A DNA stretch of 64,000 bases, from assembly GCF_037038585.1 (NCBI RefSeq), contig NC_092525.1:22898867-22962866 (forward strand), read 5' to 3'. Under the pieces are notes generated by a model that was not told where the DNA came from, did no database searches, and saw nothing but the letters and a program-made list of their open reading frames with translations. Made by a program: the position numbers and the translations under genes. Position 1 is the first letter of the stretch. Each line of letters opens with the position of its first letter. Below, piece by piece: positions 13,801 to 26,500 of this stretch. The DNA is from Patagioenas fasciata (Eukaryota > Chordata > Aves > Columbiformes > Columbidae).

Positions 13801-16800
13801 CAAAGTTTCCACAGAGAGTGGTGAACCTCTCTTCCCAGCATCAGGCTTATCTGAGATCATCTTCTCAAGGAGTTTGCCAAGATTTCCATACTGGAAAAAG
13901 ACCCTTTTTGCAGGGTTCTGTACAAGAAGAGATGGCACAAGCCATTGTACGGTGAATTTGGCTAAGAGAGGAGCAGGCAGACAAGCTCCCCGGGGAGGGA
14001 GAACTGCTATGTTTCCAGCCTGGAGATGAACAGAGATGAAGCAACAATTGCAGAGAGGTTTGGAGAAACAGCCAGATGTGCACGCGATAGCCAGGACTGC
14101 GGAAGGGAGAGAAAATGGGTTTGCACAATCCAAGTGCAGGAGTCAGCTCTGGCTGCAAAGACAGGCTCTGATGGGCAGCAGTGACAGCTGCTGCAGAGCG
14201 GCCTGACTGGGTGTACTGGGCAGCATGCTGGGCTGGATGAGGGCAGGGGACATTTTCTGAGACACCCCAGCCAGGCTTGTGTGGTGACAGTGACCATTAA
14301 AAGACAAAGTCAGCTGCACCCTCTATATCCTTGTCCTGGCCATGGACCTCAGAAAATAAACGTAACCTCGGAGAAAAGGTTATGATGAAGAGTGAAAGAA
14401 AAATGGTCTGAGCTAATGAAGGGCCTCTCTCTCTGGAGGGAGAGAGGAGGAGAAAGAAAAATTGTGGTTATACTTTTATAAAGGATTTGTAGGGACTATT
14501 TCTAGAAAGCAAGAGAAGCTGAGCACCAGCTCCTGGTCCCGTTCATTATGGAGGGAAGGCAGTGCACTGAATTTGCCATTAAAATAGTAATAATAATAGT
14601 AAAATCCCATAGCCCCTAAATTATCCTATTTAAAAATAAAATAAAAAATTAAGAGGTAGTTGCCATTTCACATGTGGTCTGGTTTAAATCCTGGGAGTAA
14701 TGTGGCCCCCGAGATCTAACCTGTTGGAGCACATCCCTGCTGTGTTCAAAGACAATGGCAAACCCATGAATTTGCTTTCAAACTTGGGCTGGAGTTGCTA
14801 AGGTTTTTGAAGCTCTGACCAAGAGGAAGATCTCTTTTCATGACCAAGCAGTCTGTGGGAAAAATATATTGGTAGATTTGCATGAAGGGAGCAGTCTGAG
14901 ATGTGAAGCAAGTCTCTCCAGATGCTTGCTGGATTGTTTTGTGGCTTACACAGAGAGTCAGCAATCTTTGGGGCTTTATGTAAAACCAGGAGGACAAAGG
15001 TCTTCTCTGGAAGCACAGATACAGTCAGATTTCCCTAAATGAGGCAGATTTCAACAGCTGATCTTCATTTAACACTCCCAATCCAGATGAAAAATTGCAG
15101 ACTGAATCCGACCATGTGTACTTAAGAGGGTTTTCTAGTTGCTGGTGCACAGGTGTTGCTACAGGGAGGATGCAGACATACCTTGATATATGCTGGCTCA
15201 ATAATCCTGCTTTTCCGAGCTGGACAGTCTGTACTGGATTAAAAGGTAATACCGGCTTGTTCTCAGCTGCAAAACTTAGGATGTCTGTTTGTCCTCTATG
15301 GCTCATCTTCAGTTTCTGTTTGTGAGTGCATTGCTACACTGAGCACGTGGGCAGGGATTGCAGAGCGTTTTCTCCTGCTAGGAGAGGAATCTGGAAACAA
15401 TTACAAGCTGCTCATGCTTAATCACTCGGGTAAATCTTAAATGCCTGTCTTAATAATTTGCAGGACTGAAGATGGCATCTGAATTTTTGCGGTGCGCAGG
15501 TTACACGGCAGAGCACGCAGATTTTGACAGATTTGTTCTGTGTATGTTTCAGGGGTGGCTGGTCCTGAGGACCCCACGAGTTCTCTGAGATTCAGGTACC
15601 ATTTCAAAGAAAACCTGAAATGCAAAGGGGGGAAAAAAAAAAAAAAGACCAAGTATTTGCCTGATACTTGTGCAAATTTTCAGCTCAGTCATGTTCTAAT
15701 GAACCTTTGCTGAACCTGACCATTGTACCTCAAATTGAAGTGGAAGAGAGAATATTAAATTAGTTTTCTTTTTTTTTTTTTTTAATTAAGTCCTCTGTGA
15801 AAGTGAAGGCAAGCAAAACAACTCACAAATCTAGGCTGAAGTCAGTCAATGACAAGACAAAACAATAGAAGTCCTGCTTTCCTTCCTTAAATATTGAAAT
15901 ATTTCACTTTGGGATTTTCAGGCTGAGGCAGTTTGCTGTATTGAAGATTTAGTTTGAAGCCTGTTTTTTGGGGGAGGGGTGTTTGTTTTGGTTTGGTTTT
16001 TAATTTTCAAATGGACCTAAATTTAAAAGGGAAAGAGTTGTGTTTTTTACTTTAAATAGTCTCCAAGCAAGCCAGAACATTGTGTTACTGGTCAGGCAAA
16101 ACATTTTTGGTTGACCCAAAATGAAATGAGTTTGTCTCACTATACTGAAAGTCTTTGCTTTCCAGCTCAGCTCCTAAACCAGAATTTTCCACCACTAGAA
16201 GAAACCTGTCATCCTTGTTTTCACCTTACTGTTGCAGCAGTAAAGGGTCTCATTTTGGTTGCCCCTACTTTAACCAGAGCTTGCTTTATTAACCTGTATA
16301 TTTATTGCTGGCCGACACCTGTGTGAAATCAATGTTTGCAGCAAGGCTGTGATACAGATCTCTCTCCAGCTATCTCTGGTACCTCATCAAAGAGTTGCTG
16401 AGCCTCTTTGGCCACCATCCTGTTTGCTTACAGCCTTTGTAACTATGGCTCAAACCCTGCGAGTGACACTGACACTTGAAAATCTGCATTAGTCGCTGGC
16501 CCTGGAAAGCCGTGGGGTTGTCAGATGGGTGTGCAGTCAGGACAGTATTTAAAAACTAAAGAAAATGCTCCCTACCCAGAGATGCTGCTGAAAACCAGCC
16601 TCAACAAGAACACTGTGAAACACAGCTACCGCCTGGCGGGGGTGGTTTTCTAAAGCCATGGAAGGAAGTTACTTACTGAAGCCTGAGTGAGAACCAAGCA
16701 CTCTGCAACTCAGCAATCCTTTGAAAACCTCCTCCCGGATCCAGCCTCGGTGAGTAACTGAGAACACCCATAAACACATGGGGGTTTATGTTTTGGGTTT

Positions 16801-17271
16801 TCTTTTGTGCTTGCTGCAGAGAGAAAGCATCAACATTTTGTGAACTTTATTGCAGGAAAGATGCAGCATTTCACCTTAAAGACTTCTGAACTGTAGCACA
16901 TGTTATCTGTGTGGTGGCTGGTGGCCAAGGCTGCAGGTGGAAGCAAAAGACCATCCGTTGGAGCTCAGGGAGTGAGGCTGGGGAGCCGCACACAAGATCA
17001 GTTCTCAGAGCGCCTGTTTATGCTGCTGAAGATATCCCGGGTGACTTGGGCTCCCCTGACCTCTTGCCAGTGGCTGCAAGGCAGTACCTGGCAGCTGAGG
17101 GGACAGTGAGGTCCTAACCCTGCACATCTGTCTCTTGTAGCTTACATGTTTGCAGGATGGGGAGATGAAGCCAAACCCGTGTGTGTCTTGAAGAGCCTGC
17201 AGCTTGCTGGTCTCCAGATGGGTTCCTCCACCATGGGAGATGCTTGGTTGTTGTTATTATTTGTGTTACAG
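7861..17271. other. Intergenic DNA, no gene found
   Basis: No open frame here looks like part of a recognised gene. There are T- and A-rich homopolymer runs (about 10157-10184, 11095-11108, 13758-13773, 15634-15648 and 15769-15783). The 9.42-9.56 kb stretch (ATGCTGACAGGCACTTGATA, then AATTATGGCAGTAAAAC) has the look of a conserved noncoding element, but this cannot be tested without alignment. A purine-rich patch lies at 14.43-14.46 kb and a TAA/TAG-rich patch at 14.58-14.65 kb. Confidence 0.55.
10153..10184. repeat. T-rich (TTTTTTG) simple repeat
   Basis: The tract is runs of T spaced by single Gs, followed by a pure T run and then CC. It is simple sequence with no associated element visible. 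Confidence 0.8.
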
Positions 17272-17365
17272 GCACCTCCACAGACACTGAATGAGGAGAT
17301 TGTTGTGCTCTGGACAAGAATCCATGGAGAAATGTCCAGTGTCTTACTACAAGAACACAGTGAAG
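17272..17365 (+). other. Unassigned exon-like block
   Basis: A 94-nt stretch is preceded by a T-rich tract ending TTTGTGTTACAG and followed by GAAG then GTGAGG, close to consensus acceptor and donor. In frame from its first base it is open for 31 codons plus one base (starting APPQTLNEEIVVLWTRIHGE). I recognise no protein family. It could be a noncoding-RNA exon, an exon of an unknown gene, or chance. No partner exons were identified, so it is not called as a gene. Confidence 0.2.
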
Positions 17366-18359
17366 GTGAGGGGAAAGCTTGTTTAGCAGACACACAGGGG
17401 TTATCACACGTCCTCCTTTGGCACTGGGTATGTCACCTGAACTGGTGTCCCTTCAGCCATCTGGGTTGAAGACAAGCCAAAACAGCGTAAACTGCTCTAG
17501 CGCTATGTCTTCATAACACCAGCTGCAGTGTTTCTGAGGTGCCTTGTGGGGATAAAACAGGATGGGAGCCAGGGTCCTACACAACTCCCTGAGGTTCACC
17601 AGCATTTCACTTGCAAAGGGAGTTGTCTCATCCTGGCTTGCTCAGTTGCAGCGGCATTGAGCTGGGAGAGGTGAGGGGTCAGCATCCTCCAGCACATGGG
17701 TTTTGTAGCTGGAAGGAGATACATTAACTGGCCCTCGCACAAGTCACATTGATGATCTTTGGCGCTTTATGGTAATAAAGTGATTTTCACATCATAAAAT
17801 CCTCTACTGCAAATACATATTACAAGCACTGCTGGCTCTTGGGTTTGGCAACCATCTGTCTTTCTGTTTTGCCATGAAAAGACGATGGTTTCCCACACAG
17901 ACTTTTGCAGAGGTGGCAGGAGCTATGCAGCTGACTGGTGTCAAGCATAGTGCAGCTTGTGGTGCAGATGTGCATGCCTGTGAGAAGGGTGATGGGGCTG
18001 TGACAGCAGTGGGAACATGTGAGAATGGTGTGGGAAGCACCATGGTCATGGGAGCAAGGCTGGGAGAGGTGTCAAGAGCTGGCCAGGTCTCAGCTGGCAG
18101 CCAGCACACCCTGGTGGGATGTGGATTATCTTGAATAGGCCAACAAAAAGGATTCAGCAAAGTAGAGTTAAAAATGTTGCACAGCAGCCTCCACCTCTGG
18201 AATGTCTGTGGGTCCACATCTCTAGAACCTGTGTGTGGGTCCAGACACCCCCAAATCACCAAAAACTGCATCTCATTGTCCCAGGGCAGCATTGACCTTT
18301 CCTCTGCCTTGCTTGACGGATGTTTATTTTTAAAATATCTGGTGATGGAGACTCTGTGG

Positions 18360-18575
18360 TGGCCTTAAGTCAATTCTTTCCATGTTTTGCTGTCTTAACT
18401 GCTGGGAAGCTCCTCCTCATCTCTAGCCTGGGTCTCCTTTCCTTCTTCACCTCTCCACCATGGACAATGCAAACACATTGCCCATGTCTCTCTACAGTTG
18501 CTTTTTATATATTTAAAGACTATTATCGTGTCTTCTCCTCCACACTTCTCTCCCACCCAGACTAAAAAACCCCAG
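18360..18575 (-). mobile_element. Ancient CR1-type LINE fragment, reverse orientation
   Basis: In the + direction the sequence contains GGGAAGCTCCTCCTCATCTC, then TAGCCTGGGTCTCC, CACATTGCCCATGTCTC, AAAGACTATTATCGTGTC and AGACTAAAAAACCCCAG. This order of blocks matches the reverse complement of old CR1/L3-like 3' ends in amniote genomes. It is heavily diverged with no intact coding sequence. Confidence 0.6.
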
Positions 18576-19330
18576 TTTGTTCACTTGAGCATGTACCAAC
18601 AATAAGTTTGTTTGATAAAAATTCAATTTGTTTAGCACAGTGGTTCTAATCACTTCTGTTATGCCAAAGATAACAAACATTTAGCAAATTTCTCTTCAGA
18701 TCTCTAGTTTTATCAACTGTTTTGACAGTTAGATTATAATTTTTACACAAATGGTTAGAATTAAAGCAATTACTTTCTAATTTTTCTATATAAATGTTTG
18801 AATTGCAACTTACATTAAGCAATACAAGTGTTATGGAACTCTCATTAAATATTTAACTTTGCTTTATGAAAGTATTAATTTAGAGATACTTAAAAACTAT
18901 TTAGGAAGTATCTTTTTAAAGTCATTAGCTGCAAAAATATTTCTTTAGCTACATGAACTATATATAAACAATTTCTCATTTCCACTTGTTTTACTCAGCT
19001 CTGGTTTTGCCATTCAAAAGTGGTAAATTTGTAATCTTCAGGATATTTCTGGTCAGGATAAATTTTATTTTATTTTACCAGCTTTATTCTTAAGGTACTT
19101 TTATTAGCCAGTTTTTAATCCTATTTAGATATAGACAATTTTTTTTTTCATGCAAACATTTTAAGATGATTAGTTACTAAGGAATAATTTTATCTGTATG
19201 GAAAAATTAGCCTCAGGGATGAAAGAGAGGCCAAAAAATGTTAAATTATATCCTTTTTTTCAAAAAAGAAAATGTTAATGTTGCATGCTGAGCTTTTTTT
19301 CAGTCCAGATTTTATTTTCTGAAAGAGAAT
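18576..19330. other. AT-rich noncoding block
   Basis: About 750 bp of strongly AT-rich sequence with short T and A runs and ATTTAG/TTAAAT motifs, flanked by the old CR1 fragment and by sequence of ordinary composition. There is no coding potential. It could be an old degraded insertion, a matrix-attachment-type region or a conserved element. Confidence 0.5.
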
Positions 19331-22300
19331 TTATCTTAAGAAAAAAACCTGGTTTGTATAGCCCTGCACCGTGTCTTTATATCCCATGTCCCTGGCTGCC
19401 CTGCAGCATCCTGCAAGTAGAGGAGAGAGTTCTGCTAGGACGTGTCTCCTCTTTCTCTTGGGTTCAAGAAACAAAATTTGGACCTTTTAAAGGAAAACAG
19501 CTGTGGTTTCAAACCATGGCCTTAGCCCAGGGGTCAGGAGATCACCCCTGAGGTCTCTGTGAAAGGTAACTCAAAGGAAGCAAGGTCACAGTCTTAAACT
19601 TGCTGCGTAAGAGTCTGCCTTTTCACTAGAAAATGTATATAGATCCGCAAATCAAAAGATGTTGAAAACCATTGGTTTATATGGTTTAAAAAGCAGGTTT
19701 CCAGTGTCATTTTTCTCACTTAGTAGCTCTTTAGATAAGTGGATTTTTGTTTCCCTCTAAGAAATTCTTACAAACCAAAAGACTGCCTTGGTCCCAGAAA
19801 TGACAACACTGACTTAATGCCAGTTACTAGGCAGCTGAGGAGAACAGAAACCGGGCAAACAGAATAATGCTCTGTTTTTTGATTCAGCTTTCTCACCTTA
19901 CTCCAGAATGAGAATAATTCATTTTACAGTGGAAACACTATTTCCATTAGATAGACCTGTGTTTTTGCATAAATCCCCGAGCCAGCCCATTGCAGTATGG
20001 GCGGCAACTGCAGAACAACCCTAGGGCTGTGTTCTTACAGCATTACAGGGGTTTGAATTGCAGGCTACGGTTTTATATGCAGAATAACGCAGCCCACTGA
20101 AAAATGTGCAAAGTCCAATTGCTTTGAATGGGCTGCAGAGGAGTTACAGCTCCATACACAGGTGCTCACAACCTCAGCACCTGAAGTGCCCTCTTGCTGT
20201 CAGCGCCATGCTAAGAAATTAAATTACTCCCCTCAGGCTTGGAAGCTGCCTGAGCAGTTCAGCAGAGAATCAGCAAAAGAAACTTTGAGAGCGTGGATGA
20301 CAGAAGCATCCTTTAAAGGACAAATTAATCATTAGTTATTCTCAAAAGGCAGGAATTGCTCCTTTGCTCACCAAGGGCCATGGCTCAGCTGGGCACTGTG
20401 ACTCTTTCTAAGCCAGCCTACCTTATGCCCCAGTAAAAGCTGGGGTAGTATTGACATGGATAGAGTTTAATAGATTTTTCACTCAAAAGAGAAATAAACA
20501 GATTTAGGAATTTTTGGCTCTTTTTCTTTCAGGGCTTTTTTTCCCCAGGCCTCTCGAGTTGTATGTCAAAGTCCTTGGGGGCTCGTGACAGGGTGTGAAA
20601 CATAAGGAGAAAGGAAACTCTCCTTCCCTATACTTGCCTTTCCCTGTCTCACGTCTCCTGTCTTTTACAGGGAAAATGCTGCTTTGTGTGTTATTGCAAC
20701 AGTGCAGAGAGTGGTGAGCAGAATCATGTTAAAAATACACATCTAAGTCAGAGAGACCCTTGCTGGAAAAGCTTATTTGACTCTTAAAAACCCCAAAAAG
20801 GTTTCAATATGAACTAAAACGATGGTACAAATTGCATGTCCTGGGTTGAAATGTCATCTGAGGTCTGACCCTGAGGTCTGATCTGGAGGGTTCAATTTGC
20901 CAGCCAGTGATGACAGTTCCATACCGATTTGGGAATTGCTTAAGAAAACATGGGGGTTTGTGTGATCTGTTGGCACTGTTGGCAGACTCCAGGCCACTTA
21001 GACCAACAGAAAATGGATGCAGCAGTCACAGAAGTCTCCAGGTCCGCTAGCAAGGTAGCAGCTCTCGAAGCACAAAAAGAGCCAGCCCCAGATGTAAAAG
21101 GAAGGTTTGCGTTGTTGCTTGGGATGTTGTTCCAGGGGACAGAAATGAAGGATTCTATGTTCTCTTCATCTGACCTTGTCCAGCCTGTGTTGTACCAATG
21201 TCTGCTGGGAAAACACTTTATTCCTAGGTGGCAAATGCTCAGTGCCGTGTTACAGTCGAGGACATGAAACAGCCAGGGAACACGGGCAGCCTCTGTTTTC
21301 CAAATCTGCTGTTGGTAAATTCCCCATGAAATGACTTCACTGAGTTATAATTGTTCCTGGAAAAAGCTGGTCCAATGGCTGGTAATTAAACCTTTGGCTG
21401 ATGGAAGCTGTTAAGATGGATTGCTGCTTTGCCTATAGCATTATAGTTAACAACTCCAAAGTCTTTATACTTTTTTCTATAAAACATGTGGGAGTTTTAT
21501 GCCTGGAATATCTGCAGCAATAAAGTGAATATGGTGCTTCATTTTTGTTTGTAGCATTAAAACCTGGAAGACAAGAAAGAACTAAGGTTCAAGAATGAGA
21601 TCTGGTGTTTGTACTTCACAAAGCACATTTGGTTGAGATCTGTGATTTTGGTACAGCCTGTTGCAGTGATTTAGCTGCCCAGGGCCAGTTTAGATTACCA
21701 GTTCCTATACAGGCATCTAAAAGGGAATTAGGTGCCTACACCTTGTGGGGCAAACCAACGCTGATTCATTGTCAAACTCAAGCTGGCACCTGGTTCTGCT
21801 GTCTGGACTCCCTGGAGTTTGAGAGCATTTGAGTCAAGGTTGGATTTCAGTTCTCATTCAGATCTCTTCTGTGCTTGGTCAGGTTTCCACAGGAACTGCT
21901 TGGCACGCCTCAGTCCGAGCTTACCCAGAAAGGACCTCCTGGTCAGGACCAAGAGAGCTGAGATAACCACACTCTGCTGGATGCCTGCGACACCTGCACT
22001 TGTTATCAAGGCCTACAGCTGAGCCACAGGTGAGAAATGGGGGCACCCTGTTCCCCAAAGGCGCTCAGCCAAACCCCATCAGAGCCAGTCAACGCCTGCC
22101 AGCTCAGCACCGCTTCTCCTCCGAGCGGGGCTGGGGTTTATGGGCCGTGTTAGTCACGCAGGAGCCGTTAAAAAAAGTGCTTCTGCGGTAAATCGCAAAG
22201 TCATACGTGGTCATCGCATTTTGAGTTTGCGCTAGGCGCAGCAATACCTCGAAGCTTGACTGATCCCTTACAGACTGGAAACTGTGAGGGATGTGGTTAG

Positions 22301-22914
22301 GCACTGAAATGTCCCTGTTTTATTGACGGTGATGCATTATTTAAGCCTCCAGTCCCCTGGATGGCTTCAGCTAAGCCTGGGGCTTGTGCCCTTGTGTTCC
22401 AGCCCCAGCTTTCTCCCAGTGGGAGGTAAGCTTGTTTGCAAGACCTCTGGTAGGCTTGGAGCAGCCACAAGAATTTGGGCTGGATGAAAAAAAAATACTT
22501 GTTTTCATGGTTACTGAGAGAATATTGCTGTATGTGGCAGGATTTTTTCAGTTTATACCTAAGAAGGGAAGCATGTGTGTGCACCTTTGTGCCTAACACT
22601 CAAAGCAGACCTTCAGAAACATCAGTATGGGGAAAACAGTACCTTTCCATGCCAGTTTAAAGCACATCAGCAGCTAGTTGTGCAGATGTCCCTGCCTCAT
22701 AGGCCCTTTACTATACAGGTCCCAAAGATAGAGTTCTCTGTATACCACACAAACACAGCTCGAGATGCACTGGAGAGGGCATCTCACCTAAATGCAAATT
22801 GTAAATGAGCAGGGAGGCATGCTGATACTCCTTGCTTTATTATGCCTAATTATAACAGCCAGACTTTCTCCACTCTTCATGGCATGGCACTCTCAAAAGC
22901 CCCAGGGACGTGCA
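19331..22914. other. Intergenic DNA immediately upstream of the GORAB promoter
   Basis: No recognisable gene or repeat stands out. GC content is ordinary until about 22.9 kb, where CpG density rises sharply into the GORAB promoter island. Small ORFs are scattered on both strands with no homology I recognise. Confidence 0.55.
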
Positions 22915-23590
22915 CTAAGCCCCACGCAGCGTATTCCGCACTGCAGAGCTGCACATCCCGTGTGCCGAGCCCACGGCAGCCCTGCTGCTGCCCGGCCAGC
23001 CCTCCCTGCAGCCCGTGTGCTGCCCCGGGACCACCGCGGCCGGGACCGCCCGGCTGACCCGTCGAGGAGCCCTGGGGCTGTCCCGCCGGTGAGCGGCACC
23101 CAGGGGCGGCCTGTGGCCGACAAGCTCCTCAGCGTACTCCGTCCCGCGGCCCCTCAGCAGCGCAGCGATCCCCGCTCTGTCCCGCCCCGACACCGCGGCC
23201 ACCCCGCCCGGCTCCTCAGGGCGCCATGCTCACTGCGCCGCCACGTTGCCATGGAGACGCGAGGCCCCCGGCGCCGCCGGCCGGGGCTGTCCGGGGCGTT
23301 CGCCTGCGGCGGGAGGGCGGCGGTGTGGGGGCAGCCGCGGGCCCCGCGGGCCGCGCCGCCCCGTCAGCGGAAGGAGGAAGCGCCATGGCCGAGGCCTGGG
23401 CCGGTTTCTCGCAGGAGGAGCTGCGGCGCCTGCGGAGCCAGCACCCAGGTACGGACCCGGCTGGGCTCTGGTGGGGCTGGGGCTCGGGACCGCGGTGAGC
23501 GGGGGACAGCGGGACCGGGTCCAGCGCGGAGGAGCGTCCGGGCCCTCGGCAGCCCCTCAGCCCCCTCGTCGACACGTCGGGCCTTCTCCC
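22915..23590 (+). promoter_or_regulatory. GORAB CpG-island promoter
   Basis: CpG density and GC rise abruptly from about 22.9 kb and fall after about 23.6 kb, spanning GORAB exon 1 and its start codon. I see no convincing TATA box, which fits a housekeeping-type, dispersed-start promoter for a broadly expressed Golgi protein. The exact transcription start cannot be read from sequence. Two ATGs at 23226 and 23251 lie upstream of the main start and matter only if the transcript begins before them. Confidence 0.75.
23385..23448 (+). CDS. GORAB: GORAB coding exon 1
   Basis: Exon 1 encodes the first 21 residues plus one base, starting at an ATG in the context GCGCCATGGCC and ending CACCCAG before the donor GTACGG. 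The encoded [11 protein letters not shown] motif is the conserved N-terminal signature of GORAB. An upstream in-frame ATG at 23226 could add 53 residues. Human GORAB also has a longer form, but the extra sequence here does not clearly resemble it, so the internal conserved Met is chosen. Confidence 0.93.
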
Positions 23591-26500
23591 ACCCCGGCCT
23601 CTCTGTGCAGTTCCCTCAGCCCTCCACGTCCCTTTCCTCGACCTTGCCATCCCCCGGGGCTTCCCGCCCCCTTAGCGCTCACATTCACCCCCATCGATCA
23701 GCCTCGGCCTCCTCATTCAACCCTTCTTTGCTCTACATCCGCACGACTATCAGTCCACTCTGCCCATCCCCTCCATCTCTGCATCAGACATCTCAGCTGC
23801 TCCAGGCTGCCCCTCGTTTCTCTTAGCCGATGCATCGGCCCCTCCCGTCCAGGCTCCATCTCTCAGTCTCCCATTCAGCCCCTCCTTTTCTCCACCTGCA
23901 ACCTCTGTCACATTTCCAAACTCTCCAGCCTCTTGTCCTGCACCACATCAGTCTGTCACCTCACTCGTGTTCCCAGCCTCCTCTTTGCCCATCTGTCACC
24001 TTATTCTCCCCCCAGTCTTTATTTTGTCAATCCTCAGTTTGCCCCCTAGACTGCCTAGGATCTTTCTTTAGTCCTGCATCGATCTCTGTGATTCCCCCAG
24101 GGGCAGCCTCCAGTCCTTGCTACAGTTCCTCCTTTAGCCCCTCAGTCCAAGCTCCTTATTCCTCTGTCTCTCCATTTTAGTTGTTCAGATCCTCTACAGC
24201 TCCTGATTCTTAGGGTAACAAAACATTTCCGGGTTCCTGGGATTTCCCCCGTGTTGCCTTCCCTTGACACCCTGGCATGTCTTTTCTTTAGGTTGATTTT
24301 GTGCCAGTTTGTTTTGTTGCCTGGAAAAGTTAACTCACAGAGTCTGTCTTTGAACTTGAGATTGGATTTTAATCCTGTTTCTCCCTCTCATCGATTGATA
24401 GGTTTTTATGAACCCTCAGAGCAACATCATCATCCCCACGCTGTGAATAAGAGTCGGAAGCCAACACCAAGAGAAAAAGCCTTCCAGCAGCAGTGTCAGA
24501 AGCTGGGACTGCAGGGTGGAGCGGCCTCTGTTCCTCCTGAGCAGTTGCTTTCTGTACCAAAACACAAGCCTGGTCCTCCTGAGCAGCCTGTGCCACCACC
24601 TCATCCTCCTTCAGTGGGAGATCAAAGGCAAAGTGGCAATCAAGAGCAGCAGAAGGAAGCTACGCCGGTAGATCCTTGTAATGGCAGTGACAATGCGCAG
24701 ACCCGCCCTGCAAAGTCAAACTCCAAAGCGGAGAAAAAGAAAGTGGAATTGTTAGTAAGTCAGTAAAATCAGGGGATGGATTTTATTATTTATTGACTCA
24801 TTCTTTTGTTGTACAGTAAACTTTCCTGTATCTAATAACAAAGTTTAAGAGATTGTGTGCTTCCTCTGCGTTGAACCTTTGTTTTTCATCTCTGTGTGGA
24901 TAAACCCTGATTCAAAACAAAATTCTGTATTGTAATCCATGCAGATACGCACTGTGCTGTCTCCAAATAATTTCCAGTGGCAGTGGTACTTTATATCGTA
25001 AAGTGTCCAAGATGCAGGACTGTGTTAATGGTTTATGAAGACTTAATCTCACCTGCCTCCTGCTGCATAGACAAGCCAGCAGCCACAACAAAAAGCCCTT
25101 TTGGAATTAAATATGGCGTGATTTGTGTAACTTTGGGTTCCCCTTTGCAATATTGCTGCAGTTTTCTTCTAGCTAGAAGTGTTGGTAAGGAGGTAAAATT
25201 TCAGGTTTAAGCAGTTCTCTAGTTTTTACGATTCAAGATGAGACCAGTCTCAAGGCTCTTGCCGTGTGCATCAGCGGGCTGCCTGTCTCCCTCAGAAGTG
25301 TCAATCTGGTACATGCAAGAGAAAGGAAAAAGCACTGAATGTGGCTCTCTGGGAGTCTGATTGAATGTTGCAATTACTTAGTTCATCATCCAGAATTCGA
25401 ACAGGAGCCTATAAAAGGAAGGTGCTCTCTAAATGCTAGAGAGGGCAGGCATTTTCAGTATGAGAAATTTCTTGGTTTTATGTCTTCATGTTTGTTTTGC
25501 TGTCTATATCCATGTGCTAGTTTTCTTTTTCTCCCCAGTGGGCAAAGCAAAGTTTGAGGGGCAAAAAGATGACTTGTTTTTCTAGGGCATATAGTTTATT
25601 TCTAAAGCACTTCAACAGTGCTGCTCCAGCCTTGAGTTGCTTTGCAGTTCCAGACTTTTCTGCCCAAAATAATCAGCAAACACTAGCTGGCCACTGGAAT
25701 CCATGCACCATTTGTATTCCTCCGAAACAGGGATCAGCAGCTCTCTGAGTGTGGTGTGCCAGACCCTGTCTCTAAAGGTGCTTCCCACTGAAGAGGCAGG
25801 ACTCTGGCCATCAGCAGCACCGGTGTGGAGAAGCAGAGTATGGCTTCTTTCAAATTTAAAACTCAGAAGGATCCGGGAAGTTCTGTTTTGTACAGTTGTG
25901 CCTTGAGAGGCTGCAGGTGCTGGCCATGCTAAAGGCTGTTTACCTGCCCGGCTCCTGGCTGGGATCACTTACCTGAACACGGCTGTCCCTTCACCAGAAC
26001 AGTGGCACTTTGACGAGCAGTGCCAAATTCCTCATATGGGTACAGTTCACCAGTAGTACTGGCTGTTCTGCTCCTTCCTGATGGTGAAAAATACAGACAC
26101 TATTTGGCTGGGCAGAAGACAGCTAAAGCTTTGCAGAGAAGTTTTTCACTCTGTGGGGAGCAAATGACGTTTAGCTGCAACAACCAGCCCCTGAATCTGT
26201 AGAATTCAAATCAGCTTGTGCACTTGAATTTAAATCTTACTAAAAATATTTCTCTTTATGAGGTTTTAGGAAAAGGATGATGAGGAGAAGTCTGAAGAGA
26301 TATTCTTATGCAGAAATGGTTGTTAAGATTAACATAGCTGCGTTACTTGGGTATTTTTAAGCTAAGCTATTTTTAAGCTGAAACTTCTTGAGAAGGGGCA
26401 TGAAGAGCACAATAGGGTGGAAAAGTGGCAAAGCAGTTTTTGTTTCTCCTTAGTCCTGCCCAGTTGTGTTGTCAAAGGTTGTACCCTCTCATCTGAGACC

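Noticed and set aside
22792-23826. 344-codon open frame on the + strand over the GORAB promoter
   Set aside because: Out of frame with GORAB, spans CpG island and C-rich intron, and has no family resemblance. Only its internal ATG at 23251 is kept, as a possible upstream ORF start.
23246-24049. 267-codon open frame through GORAB exon 1 and intron 1
   Set aside because: It begins with TTG, not ATG, is out of frame with GORAB and stays open only because of the pyrimidine skew of intron 1.
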